Shown here: positions 37,112 through 47,185 of the stretch, one piece after another
Layout of the letters: the number at the start of each line of letters is the position of its first letter
Position numbering within the stretch: position 1 is the stretch's first letter
From: Enterococcus pseudoavium NBRC 100491
GTDB lineage: Bacteria; Bacillota; Bacilli; Lactobacillales; Enterococcaceae
DNA length: 64,000 nucleotides
Direction of reading: 5' to 3'
Assembly: GCF_001544295.1 (NCBI RefSeq)
Contig: NZ_BCQF01000010.1
Coordinates: 1-64,000 of the forward strand
Translations under genes and position numbers: made by a program
Notes under the pieces: model-generated
What the model was told of the DNA's origin: nothing
What the model saw: only the letters and a program-made list of their open reading frames with translations
Database searches by the model: none

Positions 37112-37270
37112 TCCATCAGCTCGGCTTAAGTTATTAAAATTTTTGAGACTTTGTGTTAGTTGGTTCTCGCTGGTGAAAGTCGGGTGAGAATGAACCTGCG
37201 CAAGGTCTTTTTTAGGATTAAAGAGAAAAGTCCTTCATTAATAACAGGATGAGAACTAAAAATTTTTTAA

Positions 37271-37327
37271 TTGACAATGTGTCTAAAAGACTTATAATAA
37301 GCAAGTCGATAGGTCTAAAAGACTTAT
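37271..37327 (+). promoter_or_regulatory. padR promoter with duplicated operator
   Basis: -35 TTGACA (37271-37276) and -10 TATAAT (37293-37298), 16-bp spacer. GTCTAAAAGACTTAT occurs twice, at 37281-37295 inside the promoter and at 37313-37327 downstream of the start of transcription; each contains the dyad GTCT-AAA-AGAC. A repressor site for the PadR protein is the simplest reading. Confidence 0.72.
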
Positions 37328-37352
37328 TCTAATTCGTCGAAAGGAGGATAAA

Positions 37353-37907
37353 ATGTACGATTTATTACTGTTAGGTTCCTTGATTACCGGGGACAAAACC
37401 GGCTATAAATTGCAAAAAATTGTCGGATCCGCTTTGCAGCCGATGCGTAAGGTTTCGAGTGGAGTTCTGTATCCTTCATTAGAAAGACTGGAAAAAGATG
37501 GATTGGTCACTTCTAGGCTTTATGAAGAAGGACGAAAAATAAAATTATGGCACATCACTTCAGAAGGTGTAGCTCGTTTTATCGAATTGATGAAAGAAAA
37601 AATCCCCTCTGACGCAAAGCGCAATGATATGATTCATTTTAAACTTCGTTCGTTGGATAGTGTCACATTGGCGGATCAATTGGCTATTTTGAATGAATTC
37701 AAGCTGTTCATTGAAAAAGATCTAGCTTTTTATCAGCAGGCACAGGAAGATATGGCCGCCCACCAAGAACGTTTTCCGGAAAATGCGGAACGCTTTCGAA
37801 TATTGGCAGAAGCTTACGAGCTGGATATCCAAATGGCCCAAACCAAACGAACATGGATCAATAAACAAATCGCTGATCGCAAACCAGCGAAGGATCAACA
37901 AGATTGA
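37353..37907 (+). CDS. PadR-family transcriptional regulator
   Basis: A 184-aa regulator with the PadR winged helix in the first 90 residues (GYKLQKIVGSALQPMRKVSSGVLYPSLERLEKDGLV) and a helical C-terminal dimerisation part (about 110-175), i.e. the longer subfamily-2 form. It is followed 21 bp later by a 14-TM drug exporter and probably represses the pair, as LmrR does for its exporter. Strong AAGGAGG before the ATG. Confidence 0.9.
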   Translation: MYDLLLLGSLITGDKTGYKLQKIVGSALQPMRKVSSGVLYPSLERLEKDGLVTSRLYEEGRKIKLWHITSEGVARFIELMKEKIPSDAKRNDMIHFKLRSLDSVTLADQLAILNEFKLFIEKDLAFYQQAQEDMAAHQERFPENAERFRILAEAYELDIQMAQTKRTWINKQIADRKPAKDQQD

Positions 37908-37928
37908 TAGAGAGAGTGATAACAAATT

Positions 37929-39464
37929 ATGGAAAAATCTTCAAAAAAATGGTTCTCATTAGTCGCCATGTCTTTAGGCGTTTTTATGGGACTCTTAGAT
38001 GTGACGGTCGTCAATGTCGCACTACCAACGATGCAAAAGGCCTTTGATGCCCCCTTTACTCAATTGCAATGGGTTCTAAATGCGTATACGCTAGTATTTG
38101 CGGTGACGTTATTGATTGTTTCCAAGATGGGGGATATGTACGGTCGTAAAAAAGTCTTTTTAGCCAGTTTGATTTTGTTCGTGATCGCTTCAGTCGTGAA
38201 CGGTTTTGCCCCTTCCTTATTAGTTTTGGATCTTGGTCGTGGCGTTCAAGCGATCGGGGGAGCCGGCATGATGTCGCTATCGATGGCCTTAGTCGCTTCC
38301 AACTTCGACGGGAAACAGCGGGGCTTGGCACTAGGTATTTTAGGTTCAGTGATTGGCTTGTCGTCAGCTTCGGGTCCGTTAGTCGGTGGTTTATTGGTAG
38401 ATGCATTTGGTTGGGAATCGATTTTCTTTATCAATTTACCGATTGGAATCATCGCAGTGTTAATGACGATACGTTTTGTAAATGAAACGCCGAGTTATGG
38501 AAAAGATCAAAAAATTGATTTTATGGGAATGCTGTTATCAGCTGCGGCTTTATTCAGTGCTATTTATGGCTTGATCCAAAAAGAGACCCATGTCAACTGG
38601 GCTTGGACAAAACCGGCAGTCGGTGGCTGGCTGCTTTTAGCAATTATTTTATTGGTGTTATTTATTTTCGTCGAAACCAAAGTCAAAAATCCGATGATGA
38701 ATTTAAAAATGTTCAAAAATATCAACTTCATCGGTTCAGTTTTAGTCGCCTTTGCTTTAGGCTCTGGGATTTACGCCTTCAATACGTATTTGACGGTCTT
38801 GATGCAAAATTATATCGGTTGGTCGGCCTTTGATACGGGGATTCGTCAATTGGCGTTATCCGTTTGGTCATTGATTTTAGGACCCGTTGTAGGAATCTTA
38901 GGCAATAAATTCTCAAAAAAATGGATGATCGTTGCCGGCTTATTAGTCAGCGGTGTCGGTTTCATCTTCTTGATCGGCCAATTATCGCCCACAATGGGTT
39001 ATGCTCAGCTATGGCCAACGTTAGTCATGATCGGTATCGCGAATGGGATCGTTAATCCGGTCTTGAATTCGGCTGGGTTAGAAGGCGTAGCGCCTCATGA
39101 AATGGGAATGGCTTCTGGTCTCTTGAATGTCTTTCGGCAATTCGGAACGAGCTTTGGGGTCGTGATCTTAGGGATGGTTGAGTCCAATCGCTATGCGGAT
39201 GTGGTCAATCAACAGGCAGCTAGTCTCCATTTACCGGCGAAATTAACCAATGGTTTAATCAATGCGGGGCCTTTTTCCGGTCATCAAATTGCTTTTTCGG
39301 AGGCTTTAAGCAAAGCTCCCTTTGCCCATGAGTTGCAAAAAATGGTGGTGAACGCTTTTGATCAAGGATTGATCCAAATTTGTTATGTAGCCGGCACGAT
39401 TGTCTTGGTCGGTGCAGTCGGAGCGGCATTCTTTATGCGTGAAACCAAAGAAGTCGTTGAATAA
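37929..39464 (+). CDS. MFS multidrug exporter, DHA2 (14-TM) family
   Basis: A 511-aa drug:proton antiporter of the EmrB/QacA type. Motif D1 LLDVTVVNVALPTMQKAF (helix 1), motif A SKMGDMYGRKKVFL, and motif C GSVIGLSSASGPLVGGLLVD are clear, and about 14 membrane segments can be counted. Regulated with padR. Substrates cannot be predicted. Confidence 0.9.
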   Translation: MEKSSKKWFSLVAMSLGVFMGLLDVTVVNVALPTMQKAFDAPFTQLQWVLNAYTLVFAVTLLIVSKMGDMYGRKKVFLASLILFVIASVVNGFAPSLLVLDLGRGVQAIGGAGMMSLSMALVASNFDGKQRGLALGILGSVIGLSSASGPLVGGLLVDAFGWESIFFINLPIGIIAVLMTIRFVNETPSYGKDQKIDFMGMLLSAAALFSAIYGLIQKETHVNWAWTKPAVGGWLLLAIILLVLFIFVETKVKNPMMNLKMFKNINFIGSVLVAFALGSGIYAFNTYLTVLMQNYIGWSAFDTGIRQLALSVWSLILGPVVGILGNKFSKKWMIVAGLLVSGVGFIFLIGQLSPTMGYAQLWPTLVMIGIANGIVNPVLNSAGLEGVAPHEMGMASGLLNVFRQFGTSFGVVILGMVESNRYADVVNQQAASLHLPAKLTNGLINAGPFSGHQIAFSEALSKAPFAHELQKMVVNAFDQGLIQICYVAGTIVLVGAVGAAFFMRETKEVVE

Positions 39465-39476
39465 AAATAATAGCGA

Positions 39477-39512
39477 AACAGTACTTGTTTTCCAACAAGT
39501 ACTGTTTTTTTA
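39477..39512 (+). terminator. Terminator of padR-exporter operon
   Basis: AACAGTACTTGTT (39477-39489) pairs with AACAAGTACTGTT (39494-39506), followed by T5. Confidence 0.88.
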
Positions 39513-39564
39513 TGCTTTAGCGAACGTCGGGATCAATCGTTATTAGAGGTGCGGATTGACTTTG

Positions 39565-40491
39565 TTATGAAGGAATAATTTCAAATCCATACCCCCGAAT
39601 ATGTTCTTTCAGTAATTCTAAATAGTTCTGAGCTAGCGGACTCAGCTCAAGCTGTTGTTGTTTGATCCAGCCTAATGTGATCACATCATCGTGTTCTAAA
39701 GGAATCGCGACGATTTTGTCATCGTTTAATTCGCTACTGATTATCCCAGAGCTGATGGTATAGCCGTTCAATCCGACCATTAGATTAAAGATCGTGGCAC
39801 GATCGCTAACTTTGATATTTTTTTTACGTTCCCAAGTGCTGAGAATTTCTTCTGAGAAATAGAACGAATTATTTTCCCCTTGTTCGTAAGATAAGTAAGG
39901 GTAGCCTTCCAGATCAGCCAGAGTTAAGGATTTGTTGGCGACTAAGGGATTGCTACGGCTGACAAAAACATGGGGTTTGGCTTCAAACAAGGGCGTAAAA
40001 ACTAGATTTTTTTCTTTGAAAAGCTTTCTTAAAACTTGCTGGTTGAAGGAATTCAAATAAAGCACGCCCAATTCACTTTTGAAGCTAGTGAGATCATCCA
40101 GGATATTCTCCGTTTCAGTCTCTCGCAACGTAAAATTATATTCCTCCGCACTTACTGTTCGCAATAGTTCCACAAAGGCATGAACGACAAAGGCGTAATG
40201 TTGGGCCGAAACGGAAAAATTTTGTTTTCGGAGGGGTTCATTTTTGAATTTTTCTTCTAAGAGATTGACTTGATCTAAAATCTGCCGGCAATAGATCAAG
40301 AATTCTCGTCCTTCCGCAGTCGGTAGAATCCCTTGTTTGTTGCGGATCACTAATTGGACGTGCATTTCGCTTTCCAGTTCTTTTAATGCGTTAGATAAAC
40401 TCGGCTGAGTTAAATACAACGCTTTTGCCGCTTCATTGATTGAGCCTTTTTCAATAATTTTTTCAAAATAAATTAATTGCTGTAAACGCAT
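39565..40491 (-). CDS. LysR-family regulator, probable methionine-gene regulator (MtaR/MetR type)
   Basis: A 308-aa LysR protein: winged helix at 1-60 (GSINEAAKALYLTQPSLSNALKELE) and a substrate-binding domain from about 90. It is divergent from metE-metF, with a methionine-type box (40528-40544) between them, so regulation of methionine synthesis is inferred. The family members CmbR and MtaR control sulfur amino acid genes in streptococci and lactococci. Confidence 0.82.
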   Translation of the reverse strand: MRLQQLIYFEKIIEKGSINEAAKALYLTQPSLSNALKELESEMHVQLVIRNKQGILPTAEGREFLIYCRQILDQVNLLEEKFKNEPLRKQNFSVSAQHYAFVVHAFVELLRTVSAEEYNFTLRETETENILDDLTSFKSELGVLYLNSFNQQVLRKLFKEKNLVFTPLFEAKPHVFVSRSNPLVANKSLTLADLEGYPYLSYEQGENNSFYFSEEILSTWERKKNIKVSDRATIFNLMVGLNGYTISSGIISSELNDDKIVAIPLEHDDVITLGWIKQQQLELSPLAQNYLELLKEHIRGYGFEIIPS

Positions 40492-40527
40492 CTAATCCCC
40501 CCTTTTTTCAATAAGTATAATCGAGGT

Positions 40528-40544
40528 TATAGTTTTAAGCTATA
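40528..40544. promoter_or_regulatory. MET-box-like LysR operator
   Basis: TATAGTTTTAAGCTATA matches the streptococcal MtaR/MetR consensus TATAGTTTSAAACTATA at all but two positions (one of them the central S) and lies in the 135-bp gap between the LysR gene and metE. Confidence 0.65.
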
Positions 40545-40626
40545 ACAGGTTATTACTTTTTTCAGTTATTCAAGGAAAAATCTCCGTGGTAATGTATACC
40601 GTAATATAACTGAAGGGGGAAGAAAG

Positions 40627-42870
40627 ATGAAAACAACGATTATTGGATTTCCTAGAATTGGTGAACAGCGAGAGTTAAAGTTTGCTACTGAGAAATATTT
40701 CCGCAACGAATGGACAGCGACAGAATTGGAAGACTTTGCCAAGGAGCTGCGGAAAAAACATTGGCAATTAGTGAAAGCCAGCGGGGTGGAGGAGATTCCC
40801 AGCAATGATTTCTCTTTTTATGATACGACACTGGATACGGCGTGTTTACTGAATATCATACCGCAAGAAGTTGCCGAATTGAATTTGACTGAAAGGGAGA
40901 AGTATTTCGCTTTAGCCCGCGGTTACCAAGGAGAAAAAGGAGACATCAAGGCGCGGCCAATGAAAAAGTGGTTCAATACCAATTACCATTATATCGTGCC
41001 AAAATTTGAGCAAACGACGAAAATTTCTGTCACCGGTACGAAGATTTTCGATGAATATTATGAAGCAAAGGCTTTAGGAATCGAAACACGTCCAGTGATT
41101 TTAGGCCCATTTACGTTAATCCAGCTCAGCGAGTTCGAAACCGGAACGGATCGAGGGACAATCATCTCCGATCTAACGAATGCTTACCAAGAAATTTTAC
41201 AGCGTTTCGAGAGTTTAGGCGTAAAATGGGTTCAATTGGATGAACCTGGATTAGTGAAGGATTTAACCCCAGAAGAATTAGCTGAATTCAAGACGATTTA
41301 TCAGGCATTATTAGCAAATAAAGAAATCAAAGTCTTGCTGCAGACGTATTTCGGTGATATTCGTGATGCTTATGAGACGGTCATCGATCTGCCTTTTGCT
41401 GGAATTGGTTTGGACTTTGTTGAGGGTCGTAAAACTTTGGAATTAGTGAAGCAGGGCTTTCCGGCAGAAAAAGAATTGTTTGCGGGGGTAGTCAACGGTA
41501 AAAATATTTGGCGCAATCATTATCAAGCAACGATCGATTTATTACAGGAAATCAATCCCGCCAAACTTGTTCTGACGACTTCTTGTTCATTGTTACATGT
41601 TCCATTTACTACGGCAAATGAAATTTTTGCGCCAGAGATCAATCAACATTTTGCTTTTGCTAAAGAAAAATTAGCAGAATTGGTCGATTTGGCTAATATA
41701 TTAGCAGGAGACGAGGCACAATTAGCGGCCAATCAAGCCCTGTTTGCGCAACCCCGTTTTAATGAGAATCAAGCGATTCAAGCAAAAGTCGCTGCTTTGA
41801 CGGCAAAAGACTATTTGCGGGAGCCAGTCTTTGAAGAGCGCGAAAGTCTACAAAGAGCCGCCTTCCAATTTCCGTTACTGCCAACTACCACGATCGGTTC
41901 TTTCCCGCAAACGCGAGAAGTCAAGCAGACGCGAGCAAAATACAAACGTCACGAAATCAGTGAAGCGCAGTACGATGCTTTTATTGCGCAGCAGATCGAT
42001 GATTGGTTGAAATGGCAGACGGAGATCGGTTTAGATGTTTTGGTCCATGGAGAATTTGAGCGAAATGACATGGTGGAATACTTTGGTCAAAATTTGTCGG
42101 GCTATCTTTTTAGTAAAAATGGTTGGGTTCAGTCGTATGGCACGCGCTGTGTGAAACCACCGATCATATGGGGGGATATCGCTCGGGAACAGGCGATCAC
42201 AGTTAAATGGTCTACTTATGCTCAACAGCAAACCAAAAAAATTGTTAAAGGGATGCTAACAGGTCCTGTCACGATTTTGAACTGGTCATTTCCACGAGAA
42301 GATATCAGCCTCAAAGCCTCCACTTTGCAGATTGCTTTGGCGATCCAAGAAGAAGTTTTGGATTTGGAGAAAAATGGAATTCGCGTAATTCAAATCGATG
42401 AAGCGGCTTTACGGGAAAAATTACCATTGAGAAAAAGTGATTGGTATACTGAATATTTAGATTGGGCAATTCCGGCCTTTCGTTTAGTCCACAGCAAGGT
42501 CCAACCGACCACCCAAATTCATACTCATATGTGTTATAGCGAATTCACCGATATTATCCCAGCGATCGATCAAATGGATGCAGATGTGATTTCTTTTGAA
42601 GCCTCACGTTCGAATCTCGCAATTTTAGATGAACTAAAACGGCAGCACTTTAAAACCGCCGTGGGTCCAGGTGTTTATGATATTCACTCACCACGAATTC
42701 CAGCAGTCGCTGAAATCAAACAAACGATTGAGAAAATTTTGGCGAAAGTACCGTTAGAAAAAGTGTGGATCAATCCTGACTGTGGCTTGAAAACCCGTGG
42801 AATTCCTGAAACTACCAAGAGTTTGAGCCATATGACCGAGGCGGTGAAACAAGTCAGGAAGGAGTTATAG
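40627..42870 (+). CDS. metE: Cobalamin-independent methionine synthase
   Basis: A 747-aa MetE transferring the methyl of 5-methyltetrahydrofolate(-polyglutamate) to homocysteine. The two-barrel layout is seen: N-terminal [20 protein letters not shown] and C-terminal [21 protein letters not shown] (about 418-440). Zinc ligands lie in HTHMCYSEF (His-x-Cys, about residue 636), in the Glu of the following FEASRSN block and in the Cys of [10 protein letters not shown]. The metF gene starts 3 bp after its stop. Confidence 0.96.
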   Translation: MKTTIIGFPRIGEQRELKFATEKYFRNEWTATELEDFAKELRKKHWQLVKASGVEEIPSNDFSFYDTTLDTACLLNIIPQEVAELNLTEREKYFALARGYQGEKGDIKARPMKKWFNTNYHYIVPKFEQTTKISVTGTKIFDEYYEAKALGIETRPVILGPFTLIQLSEFETGTDRGTIISDLTNAYQEILQRFESLGVKWVQLDEPGLVKDLTPEELAEFKTIYQALLANKEIKVLLQTYFGDIRDAYETVIDLPFAGIGLDFVEGRKTLELVKQGFPAEKELFAGVVNGKNIWRNHYQATIDLLQEINPAKLVLTTSCSLLHVPFTTANEIFAPEINQHFAFAKEKLAELVDLANILAGDEAQLAANQALFAQPRFNENQAIQAKVAALTAKDYLREPVFEERESLQRAAFQFPLLPTTTIGSFPQTREVKQTRAKYKRHEISEAQYDAFIAQQIDDWLKWQTEIGLDVLVHGEFERNDMVEYFGQNLSGYLFSKNGWVQSYGTRCVKPPIIWGDIAREQAITVKWSTYAQQQTKKIVKGMLTGPVTILNWSFPREDISLKASTLQIALAIQEEVLDLEKNGIRVIQIDEAALREKLPLRKSDWYTEYLDWAIPAFRLVHSKVQPTTQIHTHMCYSEFTDIIPAIDQMDADVISFEASRSNLAILDELKRQHFKTAVGPGVYDIHSPRIPAVAEIKQTIEKILAKVPLEKVWINPDCGLKTRGIPETTKSLSHMTEAVKQVRKEL

Positions 42871-42873
42871 CTG

Positions 42874-43731
42874 ATGACTAGTACTCTATCTTTTGAAGTC
42901 TTTCCCCCAAATACGCAAATTGGAACCAGTAAATTGTTCAAGACACTGAAAGAGCTGCAACAGTTAAAGCCAGATTTTATCAGCGTGACCTGTAGCAACA
43001 ACCGGCAAACGATCGAAGAGACGACCTTAAAAGTGGCGGACTATATTCATAACCAGCTGCAAGTCCCAACGATCGCCCATTTGCCAGCGGCCTATTTGCA
43101 GAAGGAACAGGTGGCGGCCTTATTACAGCAACTAGATCAAAGCGGGATTCATCAGATTCTCGCTTTGCGGGGAGATATTTTACCAGAACAAACGCCGAAG
43201 GAAGATTTTGTTTATGCGAGTGATTTGATTGCTTATATTAAAGACATAGCGCCCCAGTTTCATGTCAGTGGCGCCTGCTATCCCGAGATACATCCAGAAT
43301 CAGCGAATCGCGTCACAGATATCAAACATTTGCAACAAAAGGTTACTGTAGGTTGTGAACAGCTGATCACTCAATTATTTTTTGATAACGATTTGTTTTA
43401 TCAATTTCAAGAATCGTGCTATTTAGCGGACATTAAAGTGCCGATTCTCGCGGGGATCATGCCGGTGGTCAATCGAAAGCAGGCTTTGCGGCTGGTCAAG
43501 ACGACTAACACCAAACTCCCGCGGAAATTTCTCGCAATTTTGGAAAAATATGAGCACGATCCAATCGCCTTAAAAGAAGCAGGCTTGGCTTATGCGATTG
43601 ATCAAATCATTGATCTAGCAACGCAAGATGTTGCTGGCATCCATCTTTATACGATGAACAACGCTGAAGTAGCGAAGCATATTTGGCATCATACGAAAAA
43701 TGTTTTAAATGGACAAGTTAAGGTAGGCTAA
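42874..43731 (+). CDS. metF: 5,10-methylenetetrahydrofolate reductase
   Basis: A 285-aa FAD-dependent TIM-barrel reductase producing 5-methyltetrahydrofolate for MetE. The opening SFEVFPPNT contains the catalytic Glu, and ISVTCSNNRQTIE and LALRGD are family blocks (folate/FAD site). It is encoded 3 bp after metE, so the two enzymes are co-translated. Confidence 0.95.
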   Translation: MTSTLSFEVFPPNTQIGTSKLFKTLKELQQLKPDFISVTCSNNRQTIEETTLKVADYIHNQLQVPTIAHLPAAYLQKEQVAALLQQLDQSGIHQILALRGDILPEQTPKEDFVYASDLIAYIKDIAPQFHVSGACYPEIHPESANRVTDIKHLQQKVTVGCEQLITQLFFDNDLFYQFQESCYLADIKVPILAGIMPVVNRKQALRLVKTTNTKLPRKFLAILEKYEHDPIALKEAGLAYAIDQIIDLATQDVAGIHLYTMNNAEVAKHIWHHTKNVLNGQVKVG

Positions 43732-43742
43732 ATGTCACTTAG

Positions 43743-43790
43743 AATCGTAAACCGCTAGGAATTCGACCTATTGGTTTACGATTTTTTTGC
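43743..43790 (+). terminator. Terminator of metE-metF
   Basis: AATCGTAAACC (43743-43753) pairs with GGTTTACGATT (43773-43783), followed by T5. Confidence 0.85.
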
Positions 43791-43868
43791 TGTTTTTGGC
43801 TATTTCCGATGAGAGAAGGTTCCTGCTGCAGAGCAAAGATATCCTTTTCACAAGGAGAGGTTAAATCG

Positions 43869-43959
43869 ATAAAAGTAAAAACTACTATTAATTTCAAGAA
43901 AAGGCTTTACATTTTTCGAAATTAAAGGTATATTGTACTCAAATAATAAAAGTAAAAAC
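43869..43959 (+). promoter_or_regulatory. xfp promoter flanked by direct repeats
   Basis: -35 TTTACA (43906-43911) and -10 TATATT (43929-43934), 17-bp spacer. ATAAAAGTAAAAAC occurs at 43869-43882 upstream and 43946-43959 downstream, 77 bp apart, bracketing the promoter. The regulator is unknown. Confidence 0.6.
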
Positions 43960-43979
43960 GACTAAAAGGAGTTTTATCA

Positions 43980-46343
43980 ATGACAACCAATTTTGATTCT
44001 AAAGAATACCTAGGAAAAGTCGATGCTTGGTGGCGTGCGGCGAACTATATCTCTGTCGCACAAATGTATTTAAGAGATAATCCTTTATTGAGAAAACCAT
44101 TGGAAAAAGATGATGTTAAAACCCATCCTATCGGTCACTGGGGAACGATTGCCGGTCAAAACTTTTTATATGCCCACTTAAATCGGGTTATCAATAAGTA
44201 TGATCTAAATATGTTCTATATCGAAGGACCGGGTCACGGTGGTCAAGTGATGGTCTCAAATTCTTATATTGATGGCAGCTACAGCGAAATTTATCCAGAA
44301 ATCACCGAAAATGAAGCTGGGTTGAAAAAATTATGCAAGATGTTCTCATTCCCTGGCGGAATCGCATCTCATGCGGCACCAGAAACACCGGGTTCAATTC
44401 ATGAAGGTGGCGAATTAGGTTATGCTTTGTCTCATGCAACTGGGGCTATTTTAGACAATCCAGATGTGATTGCTGCAACAGTCGTAGGAGATGGGGAAGC
44501 TGAAACGGGTCCTTTATCTGCTGGGTGGTTCTCAAATGTTTTCATTAATCCAGTCAACGACGGAGCCGTTTTACCGATTGTGTATTTAAATGGCGGAAAA
44601 ATTTCAAATCCAACAATCCTTTCGCGTAAGAGCGATGAAGATTTGCAAAAATATTTTGAAGGCTTAGGTTGGAAACCATACTTTGTTGAAGGTACTGATC
44701 CTGAAAAAGTTCACCCAATCATGGCTGAAACATTGGACAAAGTGGTTACTGAAATCAAAGATATCCAAGCGAAAGCCCGTCAAGGCAAAGCCGAAGATGC
44801 TGAAATGCCACACTGGCCAGTCATCTTGTTCCGGACTCCAAAAGGTTGGACCGGTCCAGAAACATGGGACGGCGAACAATTAGCGGGAACTTTCCGGGCG
44901 CACCAAGTGCCAATCCCAGTAGGTTCAGAAGATATGGAACATGCAGATAAACTGGTGGATTGGTTGAAATCATACCGTCCAGAAGAATTATTTGATGAAA
45001 ATGGAAAAATTGTTGAAGAGCTAAAAGAAATTTCACCTAAAGGCGACAAACGGATGTCAACCAATCCAATCACCAATGGTGGGATCGATCCTCAACCAAT
45101 GAAGATGCCTGATTGGAAACAATATGCGATTGACACCACTACACCAGGTGCGGTGATGGCGCAAGACATGATTATTTTCGGTCAACAAGCTCGTGATATG
45201 ATCACTGAAAATCCAACGAATTTCCGGATCTTTGGTCCAGATGAAACCAAATCCAACCGTTTGAACAAAGTCTTCGATGTGACGAATCGTCAATGGATGG
45301 AACCAAAAAATAGCACGGACGAATGGCAATCTTCAGCGGGTCGTGTGATTGATGGTCAATTATCTGAACACCAAGCAGAAGGTTTCTTAGAAGGCTATGT
45401 TTTAACCGGTCGTCATGGTTTCTTTGCCAGCTATGAATCATTCTTACGGGTGGTTGACTCTATGTTGACGCAACATTTCAAATGGATGCGTAAAGCAAGT
45501 GCTCATGCTTGGCACAAAAAATACCCAGCATTGAATTTGATCGCAACTTCAACAGTGTTCCAACAAGACCATAATGGCTATACCCACCAAGATCCAGGTG
45601 TGTTGACACATTTAGCTGAGAAAAAACCAGAATTTATTCGGGAATACTTGCCAGCAGATGCTAATAGTTTGATGGCTGTGATGGATAAAGCAATGCAAGA
45701 CAAACAAGTGATTAACTTGATCGTTTCAAGTAAACATCCACGTCCGCAATTCTACTCAGCAGATGAAGCAGAAGAATTAGTGGAAAAAGGCTTGAAAGTG
45801 ATTGATTGGGCCAGCACGGATAAAGGGGAAGAACCGGATCTTGTGGTAGCTGCAGCCGGAACTGAACCAAACTTGGAAGCTTTAGCAGCGGTATCGATCT
45901 TGAACAAACAATTCCCAGAGTTGAAGATCCGCTTTGTCAATGTTGTAGATATCTTGAAATTACGTCACCCTGATGTTGATCCGCGTGGATTATCTGATGA
46001 TGAATTTGATGCAATCTTTACAACTGACAAACCAATTCTTTTCGCCTTCCATGGTTATGAAGGAATGGTCCGTGACATCTTCTTTGATCGTCACAACCAC
46101 AATGTCTTGATTCATGGCTATCGTGAAAACGGCGATATCACGACACCATTTGATATGCGTGTCTTCAGTGAATTGGATCGCTTCCACTTAGCGCAAGATG
46201 CTGCGAAGGCTGTTTATGCTGAAAAAGCTGCGGACTTCACGCAAAAAATGGATGAAACACTGCAATATCACCATGATTACATCCGCTCAAACGGAACCGA
46301 TATTCCAGAAGTTGAAGACTGGAAATGGGAAGTTTTGAAATAA
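43980..46343 (+). CDS. xfp: Phosphoketolase (xylulose-5-phosphate/fructose-6-phosphate)
   Basis: A 787-aa thiamine-diphosphate enzyme splitting xylulose-5-phosphate (or fructose-6-phosphate) to acetyl phosphate and a triose or tetrose phosphate. Family blocks include [13 protein letters not shown], the ThDP-binding [16 protein letters not shown] (about 160-175) and [14 protein letters not shown] (about 522-535). Full length, single-gene transcription unit with its own promoter and terminator. Confidence 0.96.
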   Translation: MTTNFDSKEYLGKVDAWWRAANYISVAQMYLRDNPLLRKPLEKDDVKTHPIGHWGTIAGQNFLYAHLNRVINKYDLNMFYIEGPGHGGQVMVSNSYIDGSYSEIYPEITENEAGLKKLCKMFSFPGGIASHAAPETPGSIHEGGELGYALSHATGAILDNPDVIAATVVGDGEAETGPLSAGWFSNVFINPVNDGAVLPIVYLNGGKISNPTILSRKSDEDLQKYFEGLGWKPYFVEGTDPEKVHPIMAETLDKVVTEIKDIQAKARQGKAEDAEMPHWPVILFRTPKGWTGPETWDGEQLAGTFRAHQVPIPVGSEDMEHADKLVDWLKSYRPEELFDENGKIVEELKEISPKGDKRMSTNPITNGGIDPQPMKMPDWKQYAIDTTTPGAVMAQDMIIFGQQARDMITENPTNFRIFGPDETKSNRLNKVFDVTNRQWMEPKNSTDEWQSSAGRVIDGQLSEHQAEGFLEGYVLTGRHGFFASYESFLRVVDSMLTQHFKWMRKASAHAWHKKYPALNLIATSTVFQQDHNGYTHQDPGVLTHLAEKKPEFIREYLPADANSLMAVMDKAMQDKQVINLIVSSKHPRPQFYSADEAEELVEKGLKVIDWASTDKGEEPDLVVAAAGTEPNLEALAAVSILNKQFPELKIRFVNVVDILKLRHPDVDPRGLSDDEFDAIFTTDKPILFAFHGYEGMVRDIFFDRHNHNVLIHGYRENGDITTPFDMRVFSELDRFHLAQDAAKAVYAEKAADFTQKMDETLQYHHDYIRSNGTDIPEVEDWKWEVLK

Positions 46344-46370
46344 GTCTTTGAAATAAATACCGTAACTTCA

Positions 46371-46402
46371 AAAGCCTAGATCACTGATCTAGGCTTTTTT
46401 AT
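46371..46402 (+). terminator. Terminator of xfp
   Basis: AAAGCCTAGATCA (46371-46383) pairs with TGATCTAGGCTTT (46385-46397); in practice the loop spans about 5 nt. T-run follows. Confidence 0.85.
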
Positions 46403-46624
46403 GCCTCATCTGAAAGAAATACCTCGTAGCTCTTCAGATTGTTTAGTTCCAAGCTAGTAGTGACTGAAGCTACCATTTTTTACTAGGGCTATCGTGTGTT
46501 CTTTTTACCTAAAAATGCAGCCTCCCTTTTTTGAAGCGGAATTGCTGAATAAGCGAGTAAAGTAACCAATCGCAATTAAAATATTTGTCATTTTATTTCA
46601 CAAATAGTGCGTGCAATTTGTTTT

Positions 46625-46639
46625 TGAAAGCGTTATTCT
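46625..46639 (+). promoter_or_regulatory. cre site overlapping the -10 of the MoaF-like gene
   Basis: TGAAAGCGTTATTC (46625-46638) fits the cre consensus except for the last two bases; TATTCT (46634-46639) may be the -10. No good -35 is seen. The rest of the gap from 46402 holds nothing recognisable. Confidence 0.5.
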
Positions 46640-46676
46640 AGAAATGGAAGAGAAATCTAAAAAAGTAGGTGCAAAG

Positions 46677-47039
46677 ATGAAAAGTAATCCATTAGAAGGA
46701 AAAATAGCGACAATAAAGTTTGACTCTGGTTTGGAATTTCGAATTGATTTTTTAACAAATAATCAATTGCGCTGGACTTCGACACGGGAAGAAGATGCTG
46801 GTGCTAGTGACGTGGAGACGATTTATGTGGCTGATTATCCAGGAGGAATTTATTCGGTCGACTGGGTAGAGGAGTCGGGTCTGTGTGTCTCTTATACGAT
46901 CGATACTGCCAATCAATATGTAAAAAGCTTTATGACCTTTACCGATGAGAATTTTCGTGGGGGCCGTCGACCGTTTACTCACGAAGGACCGTTTCATTTT
47001 ATTTTAGAAAATGGCGAGCCTGATCCAACGCCGGTGTAA
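46677..47039 (+). CDS. Small calycin-like protein (possible MoaF family)
   Basis: A 120-aa acidic soluble protein. The beta-strand pattern around YPGGIYSVDWVEESGLCVSY and the following FMTF resemble MoaF/phenolic-acid-decarboxylase-like calycin folds, but the match is by eye only. ATG 46677 with AGGTG upstream is preferred over starts at 46611 and 46644, which fall at or before the predicted start of transcription. No molybdenum-cofactor genes are near. Confidence 0.5.
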   Translation: MKSNPLEGKIATIKFDSGLEFRIDFLTNNQLRWTSTREEDAGASDVETIYVADYPGGIYSVDWVEESGLCVSYTIDTANQYVKSFMTFTDENFRGGRRPFTHEGPFHFILENGEPDPTPV

Positions 47040-47059
47040 TTTTTTAATAGCTCTATTGG

Positions 47060-47090
47060 ACACCTGTGATTGCCACAGGTGTTTCTTTAT
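47060..47090 (+). terminator. Terminator of the MoaF-like gene
   Basis: ACACCTGTG (47060-47068) pairs with CACAGGTGT (47074-47082), followed by TTCTTT. Confidence 0.7.
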
Positions 47091-47108
47091 AGTTCAAAGG
47101 GAGAAGAC

Positions 47109-47165
47109 AACAAAAACTCCTAAAGTTGTCAAAAGGCATAGCCTGTTTAACAACTTTAGGAGTTT
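47109..47165 (-). terminator. Terminator of thrS
   Basis: A 16-bp stem, AAACTCCTAAAGTTGT (47114-47129) with ACAACTTTAGGAGTTT (47150-47165), followed by a T-run on the minus strand. Confidence 0.85.
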
Positions 47166-47185
47166 ATTAGGAATCAGAAAAACGC

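Noticed and set aside
44683-45441. Several open frames of 66-98 codons on both strands inside xfp
   Set aside because: They are shadows of a fully conserved 787-aa phosphoketolase reading frame.
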